Positions 8,427 to 19,127 are shown, counted from the stretch's first letter. The stretch: 38,280 nt of DNA from Brevundimonas vancanneytii (GCA_945861515.1 CAMAVA010000009.1:1-38280), one strand, 5' to 3'. Numbers and translations: made by a program. Notes: generated from the letters alone by a model not told the origin.

Positions 8427-8614
8427 ACAGGTCGATCGTCGGGAACATACGCCACCCCGCGACAGCGAAACACTTGCCGTCCGGATGAAGACCAAGGTGC
8501 GCTGGCCGGGCCTGATGTCCCAGAGGGGAAGCACAGCCAAAACCCGATTCGGGTCGTTTGCCCGTCAATCGGGCGCCCGGCTCCGATCTCAGCGCAAAGC
8601 CGCAATGGGCGACA
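8427..8614. other. Non-coding gap between the DUF1467 gene and the terminator
   Basis: Frames here have no family features or ribosome binding sites, and I see no tRNA or other RNA gene. It contains a short palindrome ACCCGATTCGGGT (8542-8554) that can form a weak 5-bp hairpin with a T-tail on the minus strand. It is most simply the 3' untranslated region of the upstream operon. Confidence 0.5.
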
Positions 8615-8875
8615 TCAATAGTTGGCCGGAAGCGACGGAAGAGTGATCAAGCCAAACTTGATCACGATCATCAGCACCAGCCAGATCGAGGCGGAAACCC
8701 AGGTTGTGGTGATGAATTTCTTCTTGAGATTGGGGTTTACCGGCGCTCCGGGGTCGCCCCCGTCCTTCACGTCCAGTCCAGCCTCGGCATAGGTCTGGGT
8801 GCCCAGCGGCAGGACGGCAAAGAGCACCGTCCACCAGATGGTCAGAAAAACGGCGCCGGCGGTGATCGGTCCCAT
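8615..8875 (-). CDS. DUF1467 family small membrane protein
   Basis: 86-aa protein of unknown function with two predicted membrane helices (about residues 5-25 and 58-80) joined by a short soluble loop of about 30 residues containing YAEAGLDVKDGGDPGAP and NPNLKKKF. This layout and the IWW/LPLG opening are typical of DUF1467 proteins, which in alphaproteobacteria are often found next to methylmalonyl-CoA epimerase. The ATG at 8875 overlaps the mce stop by one base (TGATG), so it is translationally coupled to mce. It is the last gene before the intrinsic terminator. Confidence 0.85.
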   Translation of the reverse strand: MGPITAGAVFLTIWWTVLFAVLPLGTQTYAEAGLDVKDGGDPGAPVNPNLKKKFITTTWVSASIWLVLMIVIKFGLITLPSLPANY

Positions 8876-9294
8876 CAGTGGGCGCCCTCCCTGGGCGTTT
8901 CCATGAGTTCGACAAGCACGCCGCCCATGTCTTTTGGATGCACGAAGATGATGGGCGTGCCATGGGCCCCGATCCGTGGCTCGCCCAGCACCGTCGCGCC
9001 CTTCGCCTTCATGGCGTCACGGGCGACCAGGATGTCTTCGACCTCGAAACAGATATGGTGCTGGCCGCCCCTCGGGTTCTTGGCGAGGAAGCCGTGGATC
9101 GGCGAGTTTTCGCCGTAGGGTTCGATCAGTTCGATCTGGCTGTTGGGCAGATTGACAAAGCAGACCCAGACACCCTGTTCAGGCATGGCCCATTTGTCGG
9201 TCGCAGAGGTGGCGCCGAGAAGGTCGCGATACATCTTGACCGCATCGTCGATCGAGGGAGTGACCACGCCGACGTGGTTGAGCTTGCCGATCAT
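8875..9294 (-). CDS. mce: Methylmalonyl-CoA epimerase
   Basis: 139-aa VOC-superfamily protein that interconverts (S)- and (R)-methylmalonyl-CoA, the step between propionyl-CoA carboxylase and methylmalonyl-CoA mutase in propionate and odd-chain/branched-chain breakdown. Two beta-alpha-beta-beta-beta modules are visible. Likely metal ligands are H7 in KLNHVGV, the glutamate in QIELIEP, His in GGQHHICFEV (79/80) and E129 in VLVELMETP. The terminal FVHPKDMGGVLVEL is a family hallmark. It starts 38 bp after the rnj stop and overlaps the DUF1467 gene. Glyoxalase I is a paralogous alternative but the FVHPKD motif favours the epimerase. Confidence 0.93.
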   Translation of the reverse strand: MIGKLNHVGVVTPSIDDAVKMYRDLLGATSATDKWAMPEQGVWVCFVNLPNSQIELIEPYGENSPIHGFLAKNPRGGQHHICFEVEDILVARDAMKAKGATVLGEPRIGAHGTPIIFVHPKDMGGVLVELMETPREGAH

Positions 9295-9332
9295 TGCCTT
9301 GTCCGTTCCAGCTATCGTCTTTGAAGGAGTTT

Positions 9333-11027
9333 CTATACCCGAAGGATAATGGCCTCCACCACCGGGCGTCGCTCCCAGAGGCGATAGGCTGCTTTCTTGA
9401 CGACCCGGCAGATCGCCTGTTCCACAATTTGATCGTGGGACCGTTCTTCGCCAGGGATCTTGCGGATGGCCTGTTCGGCCTCGTCCGCCAGGGCGTCCAG
9501 GGCGTCTTCCAGCGGTGATTGGGCATCGCCGGGCAGGCCAATCGCCCGCACATCCGGTCCGGACAGAAGCTTTCCCCTGGCGTCCAGAACCACGGACACC
9601 GTCAGGGCGCCGTTATAGGCGACGTGCCGCCGTTCCTTCAGGGCCTCGCCGTTCTCCGGCGTGACCACGCCGCCGTCGACATAGAGACGGCCGGCCGGCA
9701 CCTCATCAATGATCTCCGGATGTCCGGGAGCCAACCGGACCATGTCGCCGTTTCGCGGTGCGATGGCGAACGGCACCTGAAGGTCCTTGGCGAGCGCCCG
9801 ATGCTCCAGGAGGTGCCGTCGCTCCCCATGGGTCGGCACCGCGATCTGGGGCCGGGCCCATTGGTACATCTGCTTCAGTTCATCCCGGCATGGATGACCT
9901 GAAACATGGATACCCGGGTGATCCCGCTCGGTGTAGAGGCGCACGCCCCGGTCCGCGAGCCGATTCTGCAGGGTCCGGATCGCAACCTCGTTGCCTGGAA
10001 TGACGCGCGACGAGAAGACGACGTGATCGCCCTGCCCAAGGCTGACATGGGGGTGGGTTCCCTCGGCAATCCGGGCCAGCGCAGCCCGGGGCTCACCCTG
10101 GCTTCCCGTGCAAAGGTACAGGATCGTGTTGTCAGGGAAGTAGCCGGCTTCCTTGTCGGTCACAAAGTCCTTCACGCCTTTCATCAGGCCGACGGACCGG
10201 GCGGCGGCGGCCATACGGTGCATGGACCGGCCCGCCAGACAGACACGGCGCCCGGCGTCCTCCGCTGCGCGGATGACCGTATCCATCCGGGCGACATTCG
10301 AAGCGAAGCAGGCGACGGCGACCTTGCCCTTCAGGCCCTTGATCAGGGCCTTCATCGCCACCCGGACATCGGCCTCAGAACCCGCCATGCCGTCGACGAA
10401 GACGTTGGTGCTGTCACAGACCATGGCCAGGACACCCTCGTCCCCCAGGACGCGGATGGCTGCGGCATCGGTCACATCCCCCAGCAAGGGGTCCGGGTCG
10501 ATCTTCCAGTCGCCGGTGTGAAGAATAGTGCCCAGCGGCGTGCGGATCGCAAGGCCGTTCGGCTCGGGGATCGAATGGGTCAGGGTGATCAGGTCCAGGC
10601 TGAACGGGCCCAGTTCTATGGTCCCGCCGAGGGGCACTTCGGTGATCTCGACCTGGTCGAGGAGCCGGGCGTCCCGCAGCTTTTCGCGCAGCAAAAAGGC
10701 CGTAAACGGCGTGGCATAGACTGGCGCCTTCAGTCTCGGCCAGAGCCAGGCCACTGCGCCGATGTGGTCTTCATGGGCGTGGGTGAGGACGATGCCCAGA
10801 ATGTCGTCGGCATAGGTCTCGATAAACTCTGGGTCAGGCAGAATGACCTCCACGCCGGGCGTGGTCTGGTCGCCAAAGGTGATGCCCAAGTCAACCACGA
10901 TCCATTTGCGATTATCCTCAGGGCCGTAGCCATAGAGGTTGAAGTTCATCCCGATCTCGTTCGAACCGCCCAGGGGCAGGAAGATCAGTTCGTCGCTCGG
11001 ATGTGGTTTGGTCATGCTCTGGGTCAA
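9333..11027 (-). CDS. rnj: Ribonuclease J
   Basis: Metallo-beta-lactamase/beta-CASP nuclease with endo- and 5'-3' exonuclease activity on mRNA and rRNA precursors. The N-terminal [13 protein letters not shown] and the zinc motif HAHEDHIG (H83, H85, D87, H88) are diagnostic, followed by [20 protein letters not shown] and the beta-CASP elements; the C-terminal domain ends VEAIILRV. The frame's first start is TTG at 11027, overlapping the coaX stop as TTGA and with AGGA 7 nt upstream; an ATG four codons later (11015) has no clear ribosome binding site. I chose TTG on that basis; the ATG would give 560 aa. Order birA-coaX-rnj-mce downstream of nuo is an alphaproteobacterial pattern. Confidence 0.94.
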   Translation of the reverse strand: MTQSMTKPHPSDELIFLPLGGSNEIGMNFNLYGYGPEDNRKWIVVDLGITFGDQTTPGVEVILPDPEFIETYADDILGIVLTHAHEDHIGAVAWLWPRLKAPVYATPFTAFLLREKLRDARLLDQVEITEVPLGGTIELGPFSLDLITLTHSIPEPNGLAIRTPLGTILHTGDWKIDPDPLLGDVTDAAAIRVLGDEGVLAMVCDSTNVFVDGMAGSEADVRVAMKALIKGLKGKVAVACFASNVARMDTVIRAAEDAGRRVCLAGRSMHRMAAAARSVGLMKGVKDFVTDKEAGYFPDNTILYLCTGSQGEPRAALARIAEGTHPHVSLGQGDHVVFSSRVIPGNEVAIRTLQNRLADRGVRLYTERDHPGIHVSGHPCRDELKQMYQWARPQIAVPTHGERRHLLEHRALAKDLQVPFAIAPRNGDMVRLAPGHPEIIDEVPAGRLYVDGGVVTPENGEALKERRHVAYNGALTVSVVLDARGKLLSGPDVRAIGLPGDAQSPLEDALDALADEAEQAIRKIPGEERSHDQIVEQAICRVVKKAAYRLWERRPVVEAIILRV

Positions 11028-11797
11028 ATGGTGTTCCTGCGGTGAATTTCGAGGAGTCCGCGGATGGTAAGATCGCCGTCAAAATGGTCGATGGAGTCCG
11101 TTGCGCCCTCGAAGAGGGAGAAAACGCCGCCCGTGGCGATGACGGTCAGATGCCCGCCCCGCTCATCCTTGATGCGTTGGACCAAGCCTTCGATCAGGCC
11201 GATATAGCCCCAGAACACGCCCGACTGCATGGCCGTGACGGTGTCAGTGCCGACAACACGGTTGCGCTCGGGACGCTGGATGGCGATACGCGGCAGCTTG
11301 GCAGCGGCGTCATGCAGGGCCTGCATGGACAGATTGATGCCGGGAGCAATCACCCCGCCCTCAAAACCGCCATCGGCCCCGATGACGTCAAAGGTGGTGG
11401 CCGTGCCGCTGTCGATGACAATCAGGGGGCCGGGATAGACAATGTGGGCCCCTATGGCGTTCACCAGCCGGTCGGCGCCGGCCTCCGACGGCTTGTCGAT
11501 CCTGACAGGAATACCGAGCTCGGCGTTTTCGCCGATGACCAGCGGCTCAACCTTCAGATAGCGCCGGGACAGGTTGCGCAGATTGAAGAGCGACTGTGGC
11601 ACCACGCTGGATATGATGCAGGCGCTCAAGGCGTCGAGGCTCATGCCCGACATGGATAACAACTGCACCAGCCACACGGCGTACTCGTCTGCTGTCCGCG
11701 AGCTTTGCGTTGCCGTCCGCCACTGTGCGATCCAGGTCGAGCCATCATGGACAGCAAAAAGCGTATTGGTGTTGCCCTGTTCGATGGCGAGCAGCAT
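11024..11797 (-). CDS. coaX: Type III pantothenate kinase
   Basis: First step of coenzyme A synthesis, ATP-dependent phosphorylation of pantothenate. 257 aa, normal for CoaX. ASKHA-fold motifs are in order: [11 protein letters not shown] at the N-terminus (phosphate binding), [13 protein letters not shown] with the catalytic Asp, and [11 protein letters not shown], with [11 protein letters not shown] after it. The first motif has Glu at residue 6 where most PanK-III enzymes have Asp (D-x-G-N-T). The start codon at 11797 coincides with the birA stop region, and the stop overlaps the rnj TTG, so the genes are tightly coupled. Being type III, it should escape CoA feedback inhibition (family knowledge). 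Confidence 0.95.
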   Translation of the reverse strand: MLLAIEQGNTNTLFAVHDGSTWIAQWRTATQSSRTADEYAVWLVQLLSMSGMSLDALSACIISSVVPQSLFNLRNLSRRYLKVEPLVIGENAELGIPVRIDKPSEAGADRLVNAIGAHIVYPGPLIVIDSGTATTFDVIGADGGFEGGVIAPGINLSMQALHDAAAKLPRIAIQRPERNRVVGTDTVTAMQSGVFWGYIGLIEGLVQRIKDERGGHLTVIATGGVFSLFEGATDSIDHFDGDLTIRGLLEIHRRNTI

Positions 11798-12534
11798 CAG
11801 GACTCTCCGAAAAAAACATCACCCGCCGTGATGCGGCGCAATGACCCATCTGACAACCGAAGTCTGAGGGCGCCGTCAGTGTCGAGGCCCTCGGCAATCC
11901 CTGAGAGGGTCTCGGACCCCAGGCGGGCCTGGCATGCCTGGCCAAAGCCGTGGGCGCGCTGGGTCCAGGCCCCGGCAATGGCTTCGAAACCCACCCGTTC
12001 CCAGACGTCCATCCACAGGACAAAGGCTTCGGACAACGCCTGTAGGGCCGCCATCGGCATAGGCGGCGGGCCGGCCATATGGGCGGCCAGGGTCGTGGCC
12101 GGGCGTTCTGCAGCGACGGGGGCTTCTGCCAGATTCACCCCGATCCCGACGGCTAGCCAAAGACCGCCTGCCGGAGCCGGGCCGGACTCGATCAGGATCC
12201 CGCTGGCTTTCCGTCCGGAAATCATCGGATCGTTAGGCCATTTGAGACTGATCAGGGAGGCTGGCACGAAAGCTGCCGCCATGTCTGCAACCGCAAGGGC
12301 GGCAACGAAACTGATTTGCGCCGCCTCTGCCGGAGGGCGCGAAGTCACAAGGAGCAGGGTCGTGGCGAGATTTCGGCCCTGCCCCGTTTCCCAGGCCCGG
12401 CCGCGACGCCCACGACCGGCTGTCTGTCGTTCGGCTGTCAGCCAAAGCGGTCCCACATCCCCCGCCTCGGCCCTCCGCCGGGCCTCAGCATTGGTGGAAT
12501 CGATCTCGGCGAAGACCTCGATGCGCGGGGTGAT
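11797..12534 (-). CDS. birA: Biotin--[acetyl-CoA-carboxylase] ligase, start codon uncertain
   Basis: Attaches biotin to the carboxyl carrier protein of biotin-dependent carboxylases. The family core begins [14 protein letters not shown], then [17 protein letters not shown] (biotin-AMP binding), [20 protein letters not shown] and GIGVNL, and ends in a small C-terminal domain. No DNA-binding HTH is present, so it is a ligase only, not a repressor. The start is a problem: no ATG, GTG or TTG lies near the family N-terminus. In-frame options are TTG at 12651 or 12636, both deep inside nuoN and without clear ribosome binding sites, a CTG about 40 nt upstream of the core, or a non-canonical ATC at 12534, which I use as the boundary. 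Translation probably depends on coupling with the nuoN stop at 12539-12541. Confidence 0.85.
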   Translation of the reverse strand: MTPRIEVFAEIDSTNAEARRRAEAGDVGPLWLTAERQTAGRGRRGRAWETGQGRNLATTLLLVTSRPPAEAAQISFVAALAVADMAAAFVPASLISLKWPNDPMISGRKASGILIESGPAPAGGLWLAVGIGVNLAEAPVAAERPATTLAAHMAGPPPMPMAALQALSEAFVLWMDVWERVGFEAIAGAWTQRAHGFGQACQARLGSETLSGIAEGLDTDGALRLRLSDGSLRRITAGDVFFGES

Positions 12535-12538
12535 GGGC

Positions 12539-13960
12539 CTATCCCAGGACCGCTGCAGCGGCCTTCGCCAGCGGGTCCAGCCAGACCAGCGCCAAAAGCA
12601 CCGCCGGGAAACTGAACAGGGCCGCGACCACGGCAATCGAACGCGCTTCAAAGGGCGGACGTTCGGTGGATCCGACGGCAGGATCGAACCACATCACCTT
12701 GATCAGGCGCAGATAATAGAAGGCTGCCACAACGCTGCCGACCAGACCCAGCACAGCCGCTACGGTCAGTCCGCCGCCGATCGCCGCCTTGAACACATAG
12801 TATTTCGCCCAGAAGCCGGCGAAGGGCGGCAGGCCGAGGGCCGACAGGGCAAAGGCGGTCAGGGCCAGGGCCAGGGCCGGGCGTTCCTTGATCAGGCCGG
12901 CCATGTCGTCGATGGTTTCCATCGGCTTGCCGTCCCGCTGCAGGGCGCAGAGACAGGCGAAGAAGCCGGTAACGTCGACCATGTAGAGGACCATGAACAG
13001 CAGCATGGACTGTACGCCAACCTCGCCGCCCGCCGCCAGGCCGAGCAGGGCATAGCCGATATTGGCGATCGAACTGTAGGCCCAGAGCCGCTTGAGGTTC
13101 CGCTGGGCAAGACCCGCGAAGGCCCCAACGAAGATGCTGATCAGGGCGATGGCGACGATGACCTGGCGCCATTGCTCCAGGGCGGTTCCAAACCCTTCCG
13201 ACAGGACACGAGCCAGCAGGACCATGGCCGCCAGCTTGGGCGCGGCTGCGAAGAAGCCGACCACCGGGGTCGGGGCGCCTTCATAGACGTCGGGGGTCCA
13301 CATGTGGAACGGCGCAGCGGACACCTTGAAAGCGATGCCGCAGATCAGGAAGACTAGGCCGAACAGCACGCCGCCGCCGGCGCCCTGGCTGACCGCCTCG
13401 GCGATCACCGGGAACTGGGTCGAGCCGGCGAAGCCATAGATCAGGGAACTGCCATAAAGCAGCAGGCCCGAAGACAGGGCCCCGAGGACGAAATACTTGA
13501 GGCCCGCCTCCGATGCCTTCGCGTCATCGCGGCGGAACGCGGCCAGCACATAGAGGGCCAGCGACTGCAGTTCGATGCCGATATAGAGGGCGATCAGGTC
13601 GCCGGCCGACACCATCATCCCCATGCCGAGCGCGGCGAGGATGATCAGGACGTTGAACTCGAACTTGCAGTCGCCCCGGCGCATCAACCAGCGCTCGCCC
13701 AGCGGGATTGCCAAGGCCGAGAAGCCGTAGATGAACACCTTGGCGAAGGCCGACAGGTCGTCGGCGATCAGTCCGCCCGAGAATATCCGGCCCTGCATTC
13801 CGAATGCAGCCGCAGCGGCTGCAGCGACGAGCGCCAGAACGGCCGCCGCGCCATAGGCGAAATTGGACCTTCCCTGAAAGGCGCCCCACATGAGCAGCAG
13901 GAGCGCCGAACCGGCAAGGATCAGTTCGGGGGCGGCGACATTGAGATCAGACAGGGTCAT
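12539..13960 (-). CDS. nuoN: NADH-quinone oxidoreductase subunit N
   Basis: Membrane antiporter-like subunit of complex I, 473 aa, about 14 helices. Proton_antipo_M features are visible: YIGIELQSLALYVLAAF with the conserved Glu, KYFVLGALSSGLLLYGSSL, a FKVSAAPFHMWTPDVYEGAP segment with the conserved Lys, and LAQRNLKRLWAYSSIANIGY. It is the last nuo gene, 10 bp after nuoM; its 3' end reaches the birA frame. Start ATG at 13960 (MTLSDLNVAAPEL). Confidence 0.97.
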   Translation of the reverse strand: MTLSDLNVAAPELILAGSALLLLMWGAFQGRSNFAYGAAAVLALVAAAAAAAFGMQGRIFSGGLIADDLSAFAKVFIYGFSALAIPLGERWLMRRGDCKFEFNVLIILAALGMGMMVSAGDLIALYIGIELQSLALYVLAAFRRDDAKASEAGLKYFVLGALSSGLLLYGSSLIYGFAGSTQFPVIAEAVSQGAGGGVLFGLVFLICGIAFKVSAAPFHMWTPDVYEGAPTPVVGFFAAAPKLAAMVLLARVLSEGFGTALEQWRQVIVAIALISIFVGAFAGLAQRNLKRLWAYSSIANIGYALLGLAAGGEVGVQSMLLFMVLYMVDVTGFFACLCALQRDGKPMETIDDMAGLIKERPALALALTAFALSALGLPPFAGFWAKYYVFKAAIGGGLTVAAVLGLVGSVVAAFYYLRLIKVMWFDPAVGSTERPPFEARSIAVVAALFSFPAVLLALVWLDPLAKAAAAVLG

Positions 13961-13970
13961 GAAAGTCGCC

Positions 13971-15455
13971 TCATCCTCCGATCGCGGCGCGGTAGGCGCT
14001 GACCAGCGCCTGGACCGAGGCCTCGGTGATGTTGAAGATACTGGCCGGATAGATGCCCAGATACAGGGTCGAGACGATCAAGGGCGTGAAGATGGCGACT
14101 TCCCGCCAGTCCAGGTCCTTGATCCCGGCCAGGGCCGGATTGCTGAGTTCGCCGAACATGACCCGGCGATAGAGGCTCAAGGCATAGACGGCCGAAAGAA
14201 TCACCCCGGTCGTAGCCAGCAGAGCCGTCCAGGTCGAGACCTGATAGGTCCCGGTCAGGGTCAGGATTTCTCCGACGAAGCCGCTGGTGCCGGGCAGGCC
14301 GACATTGCCCATGGTGAAGAGCAGGAGGACCGCCGCATACCAGGGCATGCGCTGGGTCAGGCCGCCATAGAAGGCGATCTCGCGGGTGTGCATGCGGTCA
14401 TAGACCACCCCGACACAGAGAAAGAGGGCGCCGGAGATGACGCCGTGGCTGATCATCTGGAACAGGGCGCCCTGCTCGCCCTGAACATTTCCACTGAAGA
14501 TGCCCATGGTCACGAAACCCATGTGGGCGACGGAGCTGTAGGCGATCAGCTTCTTGATGTCGGTCTGCCGGAAGGCGACCAGGGAGGTGTAGATGATGGC
14601 GATGGCCGAGAGTCCAAAGACCAGCGGAGCCCAGAGTTCTGACGCCTGGGGGAACATGGGCAGCGAAAAGCGCATGAAGCCGTAGCCGCCCAGCTTCAGC
14701 AGGATCCCGGCCAGGATCACCGATCCGGCGGTCGGGGCTTCCACGTGGGCGTCGGGTAGCCAAGTATGGACCGGCCACATGGGCATCTTCACGGCGAAGG
14801 AGGCGAAGAAGGCCAGCCACAGCCAGGTCTGGAGCATCGGGTCGAACTTGTAGGTCATCAACTCCGGAATGGAGGAGGTGCCGGCGATCCCGATCATCCC
14901 CAGTACGGCGGCCAGCATGAGGACGCTGCCCAGCAGGGTGTAGAGGAAGAACTTGAAGGCGGCGTAGATCCGCCGCTTGCCGCCCCAGATCCCGATGATC
15001 AGGAACATCGGGACCAGGGAGAACTCGAAGAAGACGTAGAAGAGAATCAGGTCCAGCGCCGTGAAGACGCCGATCACCAGCACCTCCAACACCAGGAAGG
15101 CGATCATGTATTCGCCCACCCGGTTCTCGATGGTCTTCCAGGAGGCCGCGATGCAGAGCGGCATCAGGAAGGCTGTCAGCACCACGAACAGCACGGAGAT
15201 ACCGTCCACGCCCATCCGGTAATGCAGGCCCGAGAAGGCCGCGAAATCTTCCATGAACTGGAAGCCGCTGGCGCTGTTGTCAAAGCTGGACAGCATCAGG
15301 ACCGACAGGGCGAAGGTCGCCAGGGTGGTCGCAAGGGCGATCCAGCGCACAGCCGCGTCGGTGTTTACGCCTGGCCGAGCCAGGCCGCGGACGACCAGGA
15401 TCGCGAGCACGCCCAGCAGCGGCGAGTAGGTGATGAGGGAGAGAATGCCGGTCAT
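13971..15455 (-). CDS. nuoM: NADH-quinone oxidoreductase subunit M
   Basis: Second large antiporter-like subunit of complex I, 494 aa. Features: [40 protein letters not shown] with the essential Glu of helix 5, [20 protein letters not shown] with the conserved Lys-Pro, and [18 protein letters not shown]. Start ATG at 15455 follows the nuoL stop by 10 bp; the gap to nuoN is also 10 bp. It acts in the inner membrane as one of the proton-pumping modules. Confidence 0.97.
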   Translation of the reverse strand: MTGILSLITYSPLLGVLAILVVRGLARPGVNTDAAVRWIALATTLATFALSVLMLSSFDNSASGFQFMEDFAAFSGLHYRMGVDGISVLFVVLTAFLMPLCIAASWKTIENRVGEYMIAFLVLEVLVIGVFTALDLILFYVFFEFSLVPMFLIIGIWGGKRRIYAAFKFFLYTLLGSVLMLAAVLGMIGIAGTSSIPELMTYKFDPMLQTWLWLAFFASFAVKMPMWPVHTWLPDAHVEAPTAGSVILAGILLKLGGYGFMRFSLPMFPQASELWAPLVFGLSAIAIIYTSLVAFRQTDIKKLIAYSSVAHMGFVTMGIFSGNVQGEQGALFQMISHGVISGALFLCVGVVYDRMHTREIAFYGGLTQRMPWYAAVLLLFTMGNVGLPGTSGFVGEILTLTGTYQVSTWTALLATTGVILSAVYALSLYRRVMFGELSNPALAGIKDLDWREVAIFTPLIVSTLYLGIYPASIFNITEASVQALVSAYRAAIGG

Positions 15456-15465
15456 GGTCCTGGCC

Positions 15466-17550
15466 CTACCCGCGGAACTGGAAGAGCGCGAAGGTCAGCA
15501 GACCCGCAATGCCCAACAGCATGACGAAGGCGTAGTGATACACGTAGCCGGTCTGAAGTCGGCCGGTTCCCTGCCCCACCGCCAGCGAGACTGCGGCAAC
15601 CCCGTCGGGTCCCAGGCCATCGATGATCTTCTGATCGCCGCCCTTCCAGAACAGGTCGCCCAGAAGACGGGCGCCGCGTACGAACGTGGCCTCGTAGATC
15701 TCGTCGAAAAACCACTTGTTGTAGAGGAAACGCCATAGCGGGCCTTCCCGCGCGGCAATCCGGGCGCCCATGCCCTCGTTCAGAACATAGACGTACCAGG
15801 CGATGAACAGGCCCGTCGAGCTGACCGCCAGGGGGGCCCAGACAACCCACGCTGGGGCCTCGTGGGCTTCGTGAAGGATGTGGTTGGTCGCCACATTGAA
15901 GATGGAGCCATGCCAGAACTCGCCCTGGTGATGGCCAACGAAATACTCGACGAACGCCCAGCCGGCCGCCAGGGCGCCCACCGACAGCAGGATCAGCGGC
16001 GCCAGCATGGGCCAGGGGCTCTCATGCGGCTTGAGGTCGTGGCCGTGGTGGCCGTGGTCATCATGGGCATGGGACGATGCGTCGGCGTGAACATGGTCTT
16101 CATGGGCGGCGCCGTGGGCATGATCGTCATGGCGATGGTCGGCATGGGAAGCAGCCTCGCCCCACTTGGCCTTGCCGTGGAAAGTCATGAAGGCCAGTCG
16201 CCAGCTGTAGAAGGCGGTCAGACCTGCCGCAAAAAGGCTGACGACAAAGGCGAACTGGGCTGCGGGGTTTTCCCGCCCGGCCGCCCAGCTGGCCTCGATA
16301 ATGGTGTCCTTGGAATAGAAACCGGCAAAGCCGAGATCGATGCCGGGAATGCCAAAGCCGGTAATGGCCAGGGTGCCGATGACCATGACGGCATAGGTCA
16401 CGGGCAGGAGCTTCCAGAGCGCCCCCATCTTCCGCATGTCCTGCTCATGATGCATGCCGTGGATCACCGATCCGGCGCCCAGGAACAGCAGGGCCTTGAA
16501 GAAGGCATGGGTGAACAGGTGGAACATGGCCGCCTGGTAGGCGCCGACGCCGGCGGCAAAGAACATGTAGCCGAGCTGTGAGCAGGTCGAATAGGCGATG
16601 ACCCGCTTGATGTCATTCTGGGCCAGACCAACCGTCGCGGCAAACAGCGCCGTCACGGCCCCGATCACCGTCACGATGGTGCGGGCCATGGGCGCATATT
16701 CGAACATGGGCGACAGAAGGCAGACCATATAGACGCCGGCCGTCACCATGGTGGCGGCGTGGATCAGGGCCGACACCGGCGTCGGCCCCTCCATGGCGTC
16801 AGGCAGCCAGGTGTGCAGGAAGAACTGGGCCGACTTGCCCATGGCGCCAATGAACAGCAGGACGCAGGCAAGGTCGATGGCGCTCCAGTCACGGCCGACA
16901 AAGGACCAGGTGGTCCCGGCCCGGGCGGCGATCTGCGGGAAGATCTCCGCGAACTCGACCGACTTGAACATCCAGAAGCAGGTCATGATGCCCAGTGCGA
17001 ACCCGAAGTCACCGACCCGGTTGACAACGAAGGCCTTGATGGCGGCAGCGCTGGCCGTCGGCTTCTTGTACCAGAAGCCGATCAGCAGATAGCTTGCGAG
17101 GCCCACCCCTTCCCAGCCGAAGAACAGCTGCATGAAGTCGGCAGCCGTCACCAGCATCAGCATGGCGAAGGTGAAGAGCGAGAGATAGGCGAAGAACCGC
17201 GGACGGCTGTCGTCCTCGGCCATGTAACCCCAACTGTAGAGGTGAACCAGGGCCGAGACCGTGGTCACCACGATCAGCATGACCGATGACAGCGTGTCGA
17301 TCCGGATCGACCACGCCGACTGGAAATCCCCGACATTGATGAAGGGCAACAGCTTGACCGTGAAGTCAGGGACATCCCCGAGCGCGACGCCCAGGAAGGT
17401 GGTCCAGCTAAGCGCGCAGGCCAGGAACAGCAGACCGGTGGTGACCGACTGACTGGCGAGATTGCCGATCCGTCGGCCGCTCAGGCCAGCGATCGCCGCC
17501 CCAAGCAAGGGGGCGAACACAAGCAGCGTAACGAGAAGCTGGGGGGTCAT
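15466..17550 (-). CDS. nuoL: NADH-quinone oxidoreductase subunit L, with a His-rich insert
   Basis: Distal antiporter-like subunit of complex I with the long lateral helix. 694 aa, about 80 longer than E. coli NuoL. Conserved elements: [39 protein letters not shown] with the catalytic Glu, [20 protein letters not shown] with Lys/His, and [21 protein letters not shown]. The extra length is explained largely by residues 469-509, where 15 of 41 residues are His, interspersed with Asp, Ala and Gly. It is in frame and flanked by normal sequence (KAKWGEAAS before, [13 protein letters not shown] after). Start ATG at 17550, 7 bp after nuoK. Confidence 0.97.
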   Translation of the reverse strand: MTPQLLVTLLVFAPLLGAAIAGLSGRRIGNLASQSVTTGLLFLACALSWTTFLGVALGDVPDFTVKLLPFINVGDFQSAWSIRIDTLSSVMLIVVTTVSALVHLYSWGYMAEDDSRPRFFAYLSLFTFAMLMLVTAADFMQLFFGWEGVGLASYLLIGFWYKKPTASAAAIKAFVVNRVGDFGFALGIMTCFWMFKSVEFAEIFPQIAARAGTTWSFVGRDWSAIDLACVLLFIGAMGKSAQFFLHTWLPDAMEGPTPVSALIHAATMVTAGVYMVCLLSPMFEYAPMARTIVTVIGAVTALFAATVGLAQNDIKRVIAYSTCSQLGYMFFAAGVGAYQAAMFHLFTHAFFKALLFLGAGSVIHGMHHEQDMRKMGALWKLLPVTYAVMVIGTLAITGFGIPGIDLGFAGFYSKDTIIEASWAAGRENPAAQFAFVVSLFAAGLTAFYSWRLAFMTFHGKAKWGEAASHADHRHDDHAHGAAHEDHVHADASSHAHDDHGHHGHDLKPHESPWPMLAPLILLSVGALAAGWAFVEYFVGHHQGEFWHGSIFNVATNHILHEAHEAPAWVVWAPLAVSSTGLFIAWYVYVLNEGMGARIAAREGPLWRFLYNKWFFDEIYEATFVRGARLLGDLFWKGGDQKIIDGLGPDGVAAVSLAVGQGTGRLQTGYVYHYAFVMLLGIAGLLTFALFQFRG

Positions 17551-17557
17551 GAGTCCG

Positions 17558-17863
17558 TCAGCCCTTCATGACGCTGGCGTCGTCCACGGCGATATCGCCG
17601 CGGTTGCGGAAGAAGGTGACCAGGATCGCCAGGCCGACAGCCGCCTCAGCGGCCGCGACGGTCAGGACGAACATGGCGAAGATCTGCCCCACCACATCGT
17701 GGAGATAGACCGAGAAGGCCACCAGGTTGATGTTCACGGCCAGCAGGATCAGCTCGATCGACATCAGGATAACGATGATGTTCTTGCGGTTCACGAAGAT
17801 GCCGAACACCCCGATGGTGAAGAGCATCGCCGCCAGGGTGAGGTAGTGTGACAGGCCGATCAT
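17558..17863 (-). CDS. nuoK: NADH-quinone oxidoreductase subunit K
   Basis: 101-aa three-helix membrane subunit of complex I (ND4L homologue). The family core [20 protein letters not shown] contains the conserved Glu of helix 2, and [13 protein letters not shown] carries the second conserved Glu. The ATG overlaps the nuoJ stop as ATGA, so the two are translationally coupled. Confidence 0.97.
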   Translation of the reverse strand: MIGLSHYLTLAAMLFTIGVFGIFVNRKNIIVILMSIELILLAVNINLVAFSVYLHDVVGQIFAMFVLTVAAAEAAVGLAILVTFFRNRGDIAVDDASVMKG

Positions 17864-18477
17864 TCGCCTTCTCCGGCGCCGGGCAGGATATCGACGATCC
17901 GCATGCCGCTCTTTGGGTTTCGGGCTGTCTGGGCCGACACATCCTGTCGGCGGACCCCCGGCTTGTGCCTGAGGGTCAGGACGATCGCCCCGATCATCGC
18001 GACCAGCAGCACAAGTCCGGCCGCCTGGAAGAAATAGACATAGTCGGTGTAGAGGACCCGGCCGATGGTTTCTGCATTGGTCACATCCGGCAGCGACGCC
18101 TGGGGACCGGAAAGCTTTGAGGCCGCCCCCTTGGTGGCGATCATGGTGGCCACGACGATCATTTCGAGGGTCAGGATGCCGGCCACAACCCCGCCGATCG
18201 GTAGATACCGGGCAAAGCCCTGACGCAGAGCGACAAAGTCAACGTCCAGCATCATGACGACAAACAGGAACAGGACCGCGACGGCCCCGACATAGACCAC
18301 CACCAACAGCATCGCCAGGAACTCGGCGCCGAGCAGGACGAACAGTCCCGCCGAACTGAAAAAGGCGGTGATCAGAAACAGGACCGAATGAACCGGGTTC
18401 CTGGCCAGGACGACGGCGAGCGCCGCCGCCACGGTCACGGTCGCCATCAGATAGAAGGCTATCGCTTGCAAGGCCAT
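17860..18477 (-). CDS. nuoJ: NADH-quinone oxidoreductase subunit J
   Basis: 205-aa membrane subunit of complex I (ND6 homologue) with five helices. Core features: [39 protein letters not shown] with the pi-bulge helix, and [14 protein letters not shown]. The ORF opens 7 codons earlier at a TTG, but the ATG at 18477 ([11 protein letters not shown]) starts directly at the first helix and has GGAAGGGG about 10 nt upstream. A Pro/Gly/Arg-rich cytoplasmic tail of about 35 residues follows the last helix. The gap to the upstream nuoI is 158 bp and contains no gene. Confidence 0.95.
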   Translation of the reverse strand: MALQAIAFYLMATVTVAAALAVVLARNPVHSVLFLITAFFSSAGLFVLLGAEFLAMLLVVVYVGAVAVLFLFVVMMLDVDFVALRQGFARYLPIGGVVAGILTLEMIVVATMIATKGAASKLSGPQASLPDVTNAETIGRVLYTDYVYFFQAAGLVLLVAMIGAIVLTLRHKPGVRRQDVSAQTARNPKSGMRIVDILPGAGEGE

Positions 18478-18635
18478 GCGGCCCGTACCCCTTCCCAAAT
18501 TCCGTCACCCGCAGGACTGCTCCTGCAAGTTGGCCGAACCAGACCCCTTGGGGCCGATTCGGCCGTCATGACCGGCCGGTGGTGTCCCCCCGGCCAAAAT
18601 GGACAAATGCCCCGTTTCGAAACTGCGCCGTCCCC

Positions 18636-19127
18636 TTAACGGTAGGGGGCGTCGAGTTCCAGATTCTTTGCGATCTCACGCTCCCAGCGGTCGCCGTTGT
18701 CCAGCAGTCTCGCCTTGTCGTAATAGAGTTCCTCGCGCGTTTCTGTCGCGTATTCGGTGTTCGGCCCCTCGACAATCGCATCGACCGGGCAGGCCTCCTG
18801 GCACAGACCGCAATAGATGCATTTGACCATGTCGATATCGTAGCGGGTCGTCCTGCGGCTGCCGTCTTCCCGGGGCTCGGCCTCGATATAGATGGCCTGG
18901 GCAGGGCAGATGGCCTCGCAAAGCTTGCAGGCGATGCAGCGCTCTTCGCCGGACGGATAGCGGCGAAGCGCATGCTCGCCCCGAAACCTTGGCGACTGCG
19001 GCCCACGCTCGTTGGGATAGATGATCGTCTTCTTGGGGGCGATCAGGTACTTCATGGCCAGGCCAAAAGCCCCCACGAAATCCAGAAGGGCCGCGCCCCG
19101 GATCGCCTGCCCGATTCGCTGGATCAT
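18636..19127 (-). CDS. nuoI: NADH-quinone oxidoreductase subunit I
   Basis: 163-aa iron-sulfur subunit holding clusters N6a and N6b that pass electrons towards NuoB. Two complete ferredoxin motifs: C64-C67-C70-C74 ([12 protein letters not shown]) and C103-C106-C109-C113 ([12 protein letters not shown]). An amphipathic N-terminus ([21 protein letters not shown]) anchors it to the membrane arm. The ATG at 19127 overlaps the stop of the upstream lipoprotein gene as ATGA; a 10-codon upstream extension of the frame would overlap that gene further and is not needed. Confidence 0.96.
   Translation of the reverse strand: MIQRIGQAIRGAALLDFVGAFGLAMKYLIAPKKTIIYPNERGPQSPRFRGEHALRRYPSGEERCIACKLCEAICPAQAIYIEAEPREDGSRRTTRYDIDMVKCIYCGLCQEACPVDAIVEGPNTEYATETREELYYDKARLLDNGDRWEREIAKNLELDAPYR

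Noticed and set aside
8357-8605. Small ORFs between the DUF1467 gene and proS
   Set aside because: They cross the intrinsic terminator and proS promoter, lack ribosome binding sites and resemble no family.
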